In this document: one piece after another, positions 1 to 8,800 of the stretch
How the letters are laid out: every line of letters begins with the position of its first letter
Position numbering within the stretch: the first letter of the stretch is position 1
NCBI GenBank assembly: GCA_028565635.1
Contig: JAOXYB010019693.1
Span: 1-17,779 of the forward strand
Direction: 5' to 3'
From: Phoronis ovalis
Taxonomy: Eukaryota > Phoronida > Phoronidae
DNA: 17,779 nucleotides
Notes under the pieces: model-generated
Seen by the model: the letters and a program-made list of their open reading frames with translations, nothing else
The model's database searches: none
Told to the model about the DNA's origin: nothing
Position numbers and translations under genes: made by a program

Positions 1-529
1 TAATTCAATATATTTGTTTTGAAAATTCAACATTTGTGGAGGAAATGTAATAAATGAGTTGTTCAGCATCAATTTTACGAGGCTTGTGCAACAATAATTT
101 AAGATAATTGTGTCATTACTTTATGTATAATGACAATCCTGTTCATTAGCATCTTTGAGGAGAAAACACGCCAAACTGAAAACTGCGTAGTTTAACAATT
201 TAATAAAGATTTATTTCTGCATGTATTAAAGAGACGCTATTCCTGTGTATATACTGTGTAACTTGTGAGAGGATTGTAAACAGATATAACAAAATTATAT
301 TTAATATTTGCACAGATGTGTTTTTAAAGATTATATTGATGTTTACCAAAGAAAGGAGTTCAAAAAACAAACGTAACTCCAAAAGTGTTTTTTTTCAAAA
401 ACAAGTTTGTACAAATTATTTTGGGGAATATTGTATAGTTTTCAATCTCGCAGAAAACTCTATTTTCAAAGAAATTCGATTAACTTTTGATATAAAATAA
501 AAATAGTAATACTACATGGAAGTTTCGTT
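1..529. other. Non-coding AT-rich 5' flank of the first GPCR gene
   Basis: I see no gene here. Open frames on both strands are short and lack recognisable motifs. The frame of the downstream GPCR is closed by TGA at 488-490, with no in-frame ATG between it and 530, so this stretch is 5' flank or 5' UTR. No clear TATA box or CpG-rich promoter stands out. Confidence 0.5.
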
Positions 530-1570
530 ATGAATTCGACTGAACGTAAGGACACCACAGATTTTTTTGGTTTTACAGTTGAAGTAACAACAAAGCGTAA
601 TAATTCCTGTTGCACACAGAAAGACTGGGGTTTGTTTGCAATAATATTCGCCATAATTCTCATTGTTCTAGCAGTCGTTACTTGTTTTGGAAATGCTTTA
701 TTCATCTATGCTTATTACAAAGCAAAGCGTTTGCAAACTTTGTCGAACTTTCTTGTCATGCATTTAGCTGTGGCTGGTATTGTTACTGGGATAATATTAC
801 CGTTCGTCGCTACTTCGTATATTGTTCCGGAGCTGATATTTACAAGTACTTACATCTGTATGATAAGGTATGCCTTCTTTATAGCATCTCCAATTGAATC
901 GGTTTTACTTTTACTGGCAATGACCGTCGACCGTTATTTGGCTATAACAAGACCGTTGCATTACGTCGTGCGTGTAACATTTAGAAGACTTAAAGGCTTT
1001 ATAACACTATCCTGGTTTTTAACATTAATTTTCTGTACAATAGTTCCAATTCTGTGGCATAATTATTCCACGGTGACATGCGATTTTGTTGCAATTGCAA
1101 AAAAGGAATACATAGGTGTCGTCGTGCTAGGAGCATTCTATGTGTCTACTGCAGTTATACTCTGTTTGAATATAAAGATGTTTAAAGTTGCACGAGGAAT
1201 TGTTGCTCCCTGTGATTATGTGGGAAAGAAGAGTGCTATCAAAGCTGCAAAAACCACAGCTATAATTTTAGGAACATTTCTCGGAATGTGGGCGCCATTT
1301 ATGTTCAGTGTGACCGTTCAGGTACTTTGGAATAACGCAAATGAACATGTATTGTTTACAACAGTACAGGGATATCTAGCGGCTGTGACATTATTCAATA
1401 ATGCTTGCAACCCCATTATATATGGTTTTCGTGTTCGAACTTTCAGACGAGAATGCAAAAACCTATTCTGTAGGCGAAAAAATCAAATTGTACCATTTTC
1501 TGGAGGCAATGATTTTTCTACATCAATTCAATGCAAAGATCATCAAAACATAACTGCTGTTGATTCGTGA
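530..1570 (+). CDS. Orphan rhodopsin-like (class A) G-protein-coupled receptor, single exon, Asp2.50 replaced by Gly
   Basis: This is a 346-residue seven-transmembrane receptor, expected at the plasma membrane and G-protein coupled. The start follows an in-frame TGA at 488. Visible class A landmarks are N55 (1.50) in FGNALF, C110 (3.25) for the disulfide with C184 in loop 2, DRY at 134-136 followed by LAITRPLHY, W162 (4.50), W254/P256 in MWAP, and NPIIY at 294-298. A basic, Cys-containing tail (CKNLFC) could be palmitoylated, and a sequon lies at N2 and another at N24. The oddity is TM2: LAVAG has Gly83 where nearly all class A receptors have Asp2.50. Pro5.50 and Tyr5.58 also seem absent by eye. 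Position 3.32 is Phe, which argues against an amine receptor, and Asn6.55 of adenosine receptors is missing. The TM3-ICL2 text resembles the adenosine/melanocortin-type cluster, but the ligand is unknown. There are no introns. The poly(A) signal follows 12 nt after the stop. Confidence 0.9.
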   Translation: MNSTERKDTTDFFGFTVEVTTKRNNSCCTQKDWGLFAIIFAIILIVLAVVTCFGNALFIYAYYKAKRLQTLSNFLVMHLAVAGIVTGIILPFVATSYIVPELIFTSTYICMIRYAFFIASPIESVLLLLAMTVDRYLAITRPLHYVVRVTFRRLKGFITLSWFLTLIFCTIVPILWHNYSTVTCDFVAIAKKEYIGVVVLGAFYVSTAVILCLNIKMFKVARGIVAPCDYVGKKSAIKAAKTTAIILGTFLGMWAPFMFSVTVQVLWNNANEHVLFTTVQGYLAAVTLFNNACNPIIYGFRVRTFRRECKNLFCRRKNQIVPFSGGNDFSTSIQCKDHQNITAVDS

Positions 1571-1995
1571 TCGCAAATGCAAATAAAAAATTCTGCGAAA
1601 CAACAGCGCATGTATGATTGGTCTTATCTTAAATTAAATTTGAATTATAATTCGACAATCTTAAGTGTTCACCGCCACCTTACATGTTAATTCTTGTGGT
1701 AATTAAAATTACTGTTTACAGTCTGTGGAAAGCTTCATTATATATATATATATTATAAGTATATGTTTTTAAAATACATATACAGACACTGTGATTTTGA
1801 ATTGCTCTGTTAGTAATAATGACAGAAGTGTGATAAGTTAAAAAATACAATAATAATTAGAAAAGTATAAAATATAGTACTAAGGAAGTTTGAAAATATA
1901 GAGACTATCGAAGCAGATGTCTTTCCACTGCATGTTGTATTCCGACTGTTGTACAATTCTGTGTAAGTAAAGCACATAATACTGACTATTGTTAT
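1239..1995 (+). repeat. Tandem duplication, unit A (GPCR 3' third plus downstream flank)
   Basis: This is the first copy of a segment duplicated head to tail. It starts within the GPCR coding region just before TM6 and runs through the stop codon and about 425 bp of flank. Unit B matches it at several anchors: the TM6 coding text (1264 with 2021, offset 757), the stop context TGTTGATTCGTGA (TGA at 1568 with 2320, offset 752), GACACTGTGATTT (1785 with 2597, offset 812) and TATTGTTAT (1987 with 2819, offset 832). The order is conserved, and the drift in offset reflects later indels. The non-coding part (1571-1995) has no gene; it contains a short TA microsatellite at about 1740-1754. Confidence 0.8.
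1582..1587 (+). terminator. Poly(A) signal AATAAA of the GPCR gene
   Basis: AATAAA begins 12 nt after the GPCR stop codon. This close spacing suggests a very short 3' UTR, although other signals further downstream could be used. Confidence 0.45.
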
Positions 1996-2830
1996 CAGTA
2001 CTGGCAAAAACGATAGCCATAATTTTAGGAACATTTCTAGGAATATTGGCACCATTTAAGTTTAGTGTGACGGTTCAGATATTTTGGAATAACGTACATG
2101 AACATTTCTTGTTTACCGTAGCACAGGTATATCTAGTGGCTGTGACATTATTTGATAACGCTTGCAACCCGGCCAATGGATTTCGTGTTCGAACTTTAGA
2201 AGAGAATGCAGAAACTTATCCTGCAGACGGAAAATATTAAATTGTACCATTTCTTTGGAAGCGGTGATTTTTCTGCTACAATTCAATAGGATCATCGAAA
2301 TATAACTGCTGTTGATTCGTGATAGCATTTGCCAATATTTTCATAAACTTCCACAAAATAAGCGCATGTATCATTTTTTTTATATTATTGCATTATTTTG
2401 GGATCTTTGCTAATTCGACAATTTTCACTGTACAGCTGGTACCATCTTATGTTAGAGGCTCCAATCTATCAGATAACGTAAGTCGTAAGGAATTTAATAT
2501 TTTATCCATATAACTTTAAAGCTTCTTTTTAATCCTATTTTTACTTGTGTTTTCTTAAAATAAATCATTTTTATGTATAGTTTTAATTCGTATGTAGACA
2601 CTGTGATTTAAAATTTTGATGTCAGTAATTGTGGCAAAGTGCGATATTAAAAAAATACAATAAAAGTGAAATTAATAATTTGAATAATCATTTAATAATA
2701 AAATATAAGAATATTGAAAAGACGGATGCTAACGCTTTATTGGTACAACAACATTTATTCCATTGCATGTGTATAGCGACTATTATATTATTCACCGTAA
2801 AAGCAAAGGCATAATATCTATTGTTATTTT
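1996..2830 (+). repeat. Tandem duplication, unit B (decayed copy)
   Basis: This second, diverged copy starts exactly where unit A ends. The junction reads TTGTTAT/CAGTACTG. The head of unit A reads GTGCTAT/CAAAGCTG and the tail of unit B reads TTGTTAT/TTTCTT, so the breakpoints share a TAT microhomology. Coding similarity is limited to about 2003-2322. The remainder, to about 2830, mirrors the non-coding 3' flank of the intact GPCR and carries no gene. Confidence 0.78.
2003..2322 (+). pseudogene. Truncated, frameshifted GPCR pseudogene (TM6-TM7 and tail only)
   Basis: This remnant translates almost like the intact receptor at 530-1570 from TM6 onwards: TIAIILGTFLGILAPFKFSV, then WNN.HEH, then VTLFDNACNP. 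It lacks the start codon and TM1-TM5. Several lesions disable it. Trp6.48 of MWAP reads as ILAP. NPIIYGF is shortened to NPANGF, which removes the TM7 tyrosine. A 1-nt deletion in the stretch after GFRVRT shifts the frame and leads to TAA at 2238-2240. In the ancestral frame a TAG lies further on, in the stretch equivalent to SIQCKDH. The old stop codon survives at 2320-2322. It arose with the surrounding tandem duplication rather than by retrotransposition, since flanking DNA is also duplicated. Confidence 0.85.
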
Positions 2831-3236
2831 CTTTTATGAAAAATACTTTAACGCATGTTTATTTTTAGTTCAATGAGTTACGAAAATGTTATTTTAAAAT
2901 ATCATAGTGACTTGACCTATTTTAATATATAATAATGATGATGATGAAGCGATGGCGAAATAAAAATCAAGGCTGCGTGATTTGTACAAGGATTTACAAG
3001 CTGGCTTCAAGCTCGGTTGAAATATAATGTCCATATTTATCACGCTAACATGCCTGATGTATAAAGTAACGCACCAGAGTGAACGAGAGGTCTTCAAAAA
3101 TTTAGAGCTCGAAGTTGACTTTGCAACACTATATTCATTTTAATTATCAGTTCATCAGCGGAATGAATTACAGCAGCTCACGACAGCAGCTATAATTTGT
3201 CATTTGTTTGAGTGCGAGATTATTAACTAGTGAAAT
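2831..3236. other. Spacer and 5' flank of the BK-beta-like gene
   Basis: I see no gene. A short ATG/GAT triplet run lies at about 2934-2948. The stretch ends with the likely 5' UTR of the next gene, whose frame is closed by TGA at 3231-3233, immediately before the start codon. Confidence 0.4.
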
Positions 3237-5055
3237 ATGAAGGAAGATAGCAAAATAAGTATTGCAGGAGTAGGTGTAATTTCTCGTAGGGGGCTCATGC
3301 TTGTAATATGGGTAGCATTGTGTCTTTTAATTTTCGCTATTTGTGCAACAGTTGTTGTAAAGGATTTTTACAGGGAGGAAGTGTTTAATGAGAGTCGATG
3401 CTGGTTCATGGATAGAAAATGGATACAGGCTCAAGGTAAGATAAGATCTATGCATGCGTGTCGTACCCCGCTCTATATCTACTACTGTGCATGTTAAGCC
3501 AGGTACAGCTATATCTATCAATAATTACTGTTTCTGGGTTGTTTCAACGTGATTTTAATAGTACACGCCTCTTGGAACACCCCGAGAACGTAAAAATGTG
3601 AAGGGGGTGTGAAACCGCTCCGCACGAGGTCTCTGGTCTCTGGTTTAACAACGGTTAGAATAACAAATGCATGTTTTCTAATGAATTTTGTTTAAAACGC
3701 TGACTGACTCATTAGTCGATTATTATAGCCGAGTATTATGTATTACGATTATAGTGCCGAGAGCCGCTTTGGTACTAATATATCCGGCTAATTAAACCGT
3801 CTAACGAAACAGTCAACGTTTAAACAAAATTCATTAAAAAAACATGCATTTATTATTAAAACTCTTTTCATTAAAAGTACGAAACAATCCTTCTTACGCC
3901 TAAATGTTCACATGTTGCCATTTTAAATACAGCTCTATTGGCATCGAAATACCTTGATTATCACTGATTACCAGTGGCTGAAAATTAAAATGTTCTTAGT
4001 ACACTTTTATGTTTCAGCGTGTCCTGCTGATCCACAGTGTATTAAAAAGGAGATAGCAGAATTCTCGTGTATGCGAGTCACAGTAATAATCGAATTGTCT
4101 GAAAATAAAACTATGGAAGGCATGCTGCACACCGACATTAGACAACGTGATATCTGGGAAATGGTGAGAGGACTTTTCAAATATCATAATTATAAAGAAA
4201 TTTATTATTTTTTTTATTATGATAGTTTCGCTGAACATTTACAAAATTATAACCTGTTTTGAAACAGGTGATTAATAAAAGAAACTTTACAAAATGAAAT
4301 TGGATAAATGGAATATCGGTATCTTAAAAACTACATTTAGCTACATTAAAATGACCCTATGATTAATGTTTAAGACAGCCTCACACAGAATCAGGTAAAA
4401 TGTTTCATGGAACAGAGAATTCACATTCTTGTGAAATTACAAAAACTGAAGATGAAACATAAATAATGTATTTAGCTCATAGTAAACACTTCGAACGGTA
4501 TTATACGTACACAAGCAGACAAGAGCATGTACGAGGGAAGTAGATAGATTACTTAACACCAATCAGCTATAGACACTTTGTTCCGTTGTAATAAATAATA
4601 TTCTAATTTATTGATCTTTATAGTGTTCTGACGGTGACTGCTCTTGTAGCCCAAAGACGGTTGCAATGGTTACAAAAGAACGCCAAAGACTGGATAATAA
4701 GTGGAGAGAAATACACATTTTAACACCTGCATTCAGATGTTTCTATAGTTTGACAAATGAGGGAGCACATTCAGTTATCGTAAAAGACAAACTGTACAAC
4801 CAGAGCGATATGGTTAACAGTGTTATATGGCCAAGCATATTTTTACTTGGTGGAATTGTTGCATTCGTTATCTGTACTACCAAATGCTGCAAAGAAAAAA
4901 TGAAGATAATACAACAGAAATCTGTTGAAGATAAAGCTTCTGAGGAAATATATACTAATAAAGCAGCTGTCTTTGAGCTTGACGATTCAGTGACTGAACG
5001 GGAAAAGCCAGATAATATTAGTGGTAACCTGTCTTGGTATGTCTCCTACGTATAA
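3237..5055 (+). CDS. BK (large-conductance Ca2+-activated K+) channel beta-subunit-like protein, three exons
   Basis: Exons are 3237-3435, 4018-4163 and 4624-5055. Phases match (1 then 0) and donors and acceptors are standard (AAG/GTAAG, TTTCAG/C, ATG/GTGAGA, TTATAG/T). The start follows an in-frame TGA at 3231. The product has 258 residues; vertebrate KCNMB proteins have about 190-280. Topology is that of a beta subunit: short cytosolic N-terminus, TM1 (about 20-41), an extracellular loop (about 44-177), TM2 (about 179-200) and a charged cytosolic tail. The loop carries family-like cysteines in family order: C55, C68 and C74 (CPADPQC), C84 (FSCMRV), CSDGDCSC at 116-123, then FRCFY with C154. 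NSVIWPSIFLLGG at TM2 resembles the FWP/WWP start of KCNMB TM2. Sequons lie at N51, N96 and N174. The family modulates Slo1 gating; that role here is inferred. The exact tail end is less certain. Confidence 0.78.
3654..3861. mobile_element. MITE-like foldback element in intron 1 of the BK-beta-like gene
   Basis: Two arms of about 78 bp (3654-3732 and 3784-3861) are imperfect inverted repeats. For example, AACAAATGCATGTTTT at 3662 is mirrored by AAAACATGCATTTATT at 3839, and GAATTTTGTTTAAAACG by CGTTTAAACAAAATTC. The inner arms also pair (CGCTGACTG with CAGTCAACG, ATAGCCG with CGGCTAAT). The central ~50 bp also pairs weakly, so the whole element can fold into one long hairpin. It has no coding capacity, as expected of a non-autonomous DNA transposon. 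I could not fix its exact ends or a target-site duplication. Confidence 0.7.
4164..4623 (+). other. Intron 2 of the BK-beta-like gene
   Basis: This intron is non-coding. The one structure seen is a short perfect stem at 4251-4268, with ACCTGTTT and AAACAGGT separated by 2 nt. Its small size gives no clear reason to call it functional. Confidence 0.45.
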
Positions 5056-6286
5056 CTCTGGCTTATAATGAACAGGTACAAGTATAAGGTGTCATCAAAA
5101 GAATAAGTTGAAATGTCTTGCCGACTAATGAATTTAAATAATTTTACGATATTACTATAATTCTCATTCTGAAATATTTAATAAGTTCTTCGGGAAAATG
5201 TTCGTTTATCAATAGGAGTCTCGCAAGTCGGTAACAAAAACCTAATTCTGGTCCAAATAATCGATGCAGATTCCGAACAGAATAAGGAGAACACCATTGA
5301 TGTTGATCATCAACGCCATCCGACGTACTTTTTGAAAATTAATTTACTAAATGTAATTTACTTAATAATTTAAATTTTGCATTGTTATGTTTTTACTATA
5401 ACAACTAATGTAAATCCTCTATTAGTTAAATTTTTGCTTTTTGAGCTGCTAGAAAATTACATTTTTCAAAGCTTATATGTAGATGCATGGATGAACTATT
5501 TTAAAACACGAGAGTGGCGCGTATTTTGTACTTGTAAATGTCACTACCATAGAAGCGTTTTTTTAGTTTGCATAAACATGGTTAATCAATTCTCATTACG
5601 CTTTCATCATTGCATTCCTTGATTGTCACCTGATAGGGTGGTCGAATTATTCGGAATTGAATTTAACAAACAGAAACGTGTTCAAACAAAAGCAGGCATT
5701 TTTTAAATGCCCAAGTACCTGGTCTAAACCATCAGACCAAGTAAAGCATAGAGATTGCTTGATTCATAAAGAACAGTTTTATAACGCAGTGAAAAACGAA
5801 TTTATTTACATTGTGTGTTACAACAATTGCAATAACGGTATCAGGTACAACTTGACTCGCATTAGGTTGCCATATCCGCTTAAAAAAGCTTACAAATTCG
5901 TTACTTTTATATTATAAAGTTTACAGATTGTCGTTCTACCATATTATACGTTACGACATCAACTGTAAACAAAATACTTTATAAAGATTTAAAATACCAA
6001 AATCCTATTTTCAAGCACGATTATTTAAACATGTTATAAAAAATCACACACAAAATAAAAGTGTTTCATACAGTAACTACGTTATAAATTGCAAAATTAT
6101 ACAAATATCACAAGCAGTTCAATCATAGACACTAGCTTCCACTGCTCAAGTTTTTCGCATTAAATAGAAAATTAGTACGAGTAGTATCTAATTCTATAAG
6201 AAGATTATAGTTTTCACAGAACAGTTAAACCCCGGGTACTTAAGCGGATATTTAAATTTTATAGTCACAGGAATGCAAAGTAGTCA
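5056..6286. other. Spacer between convergent BK-beta-like and caveolin genes
   Basis: The 3' ends of two convergent genes face each other here, so this should contain both 3' UTRs. I see no convincing exon. Two plus-strand open stretches (about 5377-5622 and 5657-5917) have low-complexity, AT-driven composition and no recognisable motif. A minus-strand AATAAA (TTTATT at 5801-5806) is one possible, distant poly(A) signal for the caveolin gene. Confidence 0.4.
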
Positions 6287-7762
6287 TTATCCTTGCTTGA
6301 CTTCAATTTTGCTGAATACGAGGCCTATTGTTTCCATACAAGGTGCCAAAAAACAATTCAACACGGTCTGGAATAATTTCTGGGTACAGCCACATATGAT
6401 TTGCAAGGTTTTGATGTACGGTGTGATCTCCCAGATGTGTACAAATGTAATGCATGCGAATTCACATCCCCAACAGAGGGCGTGTGGAATAGCACATAAA
6501 ACTGTTAGGATGAGGTAGCAAATGTTTTTCCCGCCTTCATAACATTTATACGACAACTTCCAAACACAGTCAATACTGTGAGCGCCCTCAGGTTCTCCAA
6601 AGATATCTTCAAATAACACCTAAAGATAAAAAAGAAAATAATTAGTTATCTATTAATAAATATAAAAATACTGTAACTTCAACACCTAAGAACAACGACG
6701 TGTAAGGAGGCTAGTGAACAAAGTTTAACTGTGTCAAATGTATGTACTTTTTGTTAAAAATGTCATCTCATTTGACTTTAATATCATATAAAAAAATTAG
6801 TGGCGGAGTAGTGAAGGATTTAACATTTATCAATGAAACTCCGTTTCGCGTGAACATTCATGATTATTCTTTACCAGTATATTTATGCTATATTTTTAAA
6901 TTAAGAATTATGAAAATTATTTAAAATATAATCAGAAAATAAATTTTGTTTCCAAAACTTTAAGAATGTAGAATTCTGATTATTGTGACATATTGCTAAG
7001 GACATTAATCTCATTAGAAATATTACCCTAATTTTCGTCACCATAGTGACATACACTGTGGTTAATGAGACATGCAAAGTATTACATAATAAAGGTTATT
7101 AGTTGCTATAGTAATGACAATGTTTACCTGTAATTCTGCTTTAACAAGAAACTTGATCAAAATGGTTTCCGAATATTATTTTCAGTGCAATATCTTCTCC
7201 TAAGACCTTGTTAAAATACTTTCCAAAAGTCAGTTTTAATTGTTTCTATGCTATTTTAAAATATTTATTTAGTAACTAATCTGAATATTTCGTATTCCTA
7301 CAAATCTCCTTTTTTATAAAGAAATACATTTATTTTAAGTCAGTTCTTGCTTTGAAAATGCAAATTTGCTTTGATCTGCAAGAGAGCATGAGTCCCTATT
7401 ACTGCATATTATTTTTCATGAATTTTTTTCTCTTTGTTTCAATTTCTACGTAAATTCTAGATCTTCTTAGGGACAGATTATTTTTACACGCGTTTTTTTT
7501 CCAAAATTAGTGTTCATCTTATTAATAAGCTAGATAGTGAGCGTTACACATGAAAGCCGATTCCGAATTTCTTTTATATACAAATTCCAATATCATCTAA
7601 CGTGTTGCAATGCAAATAAGAGACTGTGAATAAAACTTAATTCGTTTTTTCGAAGATAACGAACTTTCATGAATTAAAAAAAATGCATACCTGTACGTGT
7701 TCATTTAAATTGTTAGGATCACGATTTGCAAGATCTGGTTCGTTATCTGGAATAATTCCCAT
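6287..7762 (-). CDS. Caveolin, two exons, short and cysteine-rich
   Basis: Exon 1 is 7762-7691 and exon 2 is 6619-6287 (minus strand), joined in phase 0 (CAG/GTATGC donor, CTTTAG/GTG acceptor). The 134-residue product has DLANRDPNNLN before the junction, matching the NRDP motif of caveolins. FEDIFGEPEGAHS at 27-39 is a variant of the FEDVIAEP signature. A scaffolding-like segment with W44, Y48, Y51 and Y59 follows, then the membrane hairpin with IPHALCWG (P69) and FVHIWEITPYIK. The intron falls exactly where vertebrate caveolin genes are split, just before the signature. Caveolins oligomerise in the inner leaflet to build caveolae. Oddities are length (Cav1 178, Cav3 151 residues), 11 cysteines with only one aligning by eye with the three palmitoylated Cav1 cysteines, and an altered signature. 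The frame stays open upstream of the ATG to TAA at 7871-7873 without another ATG, so an extra 5' coding exon is possible. Confidence 0.92.
6620..7690 (-). other. Intron of the caveolin gene
   Basis: This 1071-bp intron is AT-rich and without recognisable coding or repeat structure. Short open stretches inside it (for example 6742-6924, plus strand) are not supported by motifs or splice phase. Confidence 0.7.
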
Positions 7763-8399
7763 GTTGATTTTTTTTCTCACTATTTTGGGAGCTGCTTTCA
7801 GACCTCGTGGAAGGTAACTTGTATATTGGTTGTTACTATTTGTTACGCTCTTATGACTCCTGCCGATATGTTATTTTCTGGTTTCTAAGCAACCGTGATC
7901 ATTACGAGATGTTTCTCAGCATGCAATGCTATTTACTGTATCAACAACTAATCCACTCGTACATTGCACGCAAGTATTGCCATAGCTACTGGTTCGAGAA
8001 CTATGTATTGCGTAATGATGTGATATATTAAATATTAAATATTTAATATAATTATATACTTATGGCAACCAATGACACCGGTTTGACAGGAACTACTATA
8101 ATCGCTATAAAACACAGCATAAGAGTTTTTAATGTTTTTTGTACTTGTACAACCGTTTTAATGGACACTTCTTTTTAAAATGTTTAAAGTATAGGGACTT
8201 TGTGTACATATATCATTCTCATTTTCCTGTTTCTTGTTGATTCAAAACTAGGATTTCCAAGTCATATTTTGATCCCGGATAATCACGGAACGTACGTTGA
8301 ATTATTTTATTGTAATCGAAACCTATTTTAGTTTGGAATTCCCAGGGTAACGTACAACCAATCAAAGTCATTATATGCACCTTTTCACGTCCTGCATAT
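7763..8399. other. 5' flank of the caveolin gene
   Basis: This stretch is likely promoter and 5' UTR for the minus-strand caveolin gene. It contains an 18-nt perfect AT palindrome at 8032-8049 (ATATTAAATATTTAATAT). A minus-strand open stretch at 8404-8219 codes for a mixed-composition peptide that I cannot assign. I see no confirmed gene. Confidence 0.35.
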
Positions 8400-8800
8400 A
8401 CCAAGCCAGGGTATGTTCTTTACGCTTAGCAAAGCCTTATTTAACACAGGGTATACTTTTGTTGTTGAGCATTTGCAAAAGGGTATATTTCCAAAAAAAA
8501 AGTTTACCATAGGGTGTATTTCTTGGAAAACGCATTTACGACAGGTATAAAAATTAAGGTCCGTAATTTTTCACATATTTATCTACCACAGGGTATATCA
8601 TTTACTTAGTTGAGCGGAAGGTATGGGGCACTAACGGATGGATTTATTCAGACTGATAATTTACAAAGGAATTTACGACAGGGTATATATTTTGGGAGAA
8701 CTATTTTCCAAAACAGGTATACTTTTCGTATTTTTTTTTCATTTACCACAGTGTATATTTTTGGTAATCTTTATTCACCGCAGGGTCAGGGTATTATACC
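8400..8800. repeat. Degenerate minisatellite with a CAGGGTATA core
   Basis: A loose motif of the form TTTACCACAGGGTATATTTT recurs about ten times, with cores near 8407, 8447, 8481, 8510, 8541, 8588, 8678, 8713, 8748 and 8780. Spacing is mostly 30-35 bp, with a gap between 8588 and 8678 that holds only weak remnants (GGAAGGTATGG near 8615). All copies have the same orientation, which points to an old tandem array. It lies upstream of the caveolin start. Confidence 0.6.

Noticed and set aside
530-1570. Calling the first GPCR an adenosine or biogenic-amine receptor
   Set aside because: The TM3 text is reminiscent, but position 3.32 is Phe (no amine-binding Asp) and Asn6.55 is absent. Only orphan class A is justified.
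2629-2814. Open frame in the duplicated flank as a small gene
   Set aside because: It lies in the copy of the GPCR's non-coding 3' flank, has AT-driven composition, and the matching part of unit A is not open in that way.
3436-3497. Unspliced reading of the BK-beta-like exon 1 as an 86-residue protein
   Set aside because: The text after the AAG/GTAAG donor loses family similarity, while splicing to 4018 restores it in frame.
5377-5917. Two plus-strand open frames between the convergent genes
   Set aside because: No motif, low-complexity AT-driven residues, no splice partner. Probably 3' UTR or spacer.
8219-8404. Minus-strand open frame upstream of caveolin as an extra exon
   Set aside because: No caveolin similarity, and I could not show a donor in a phase that links it to 7762.
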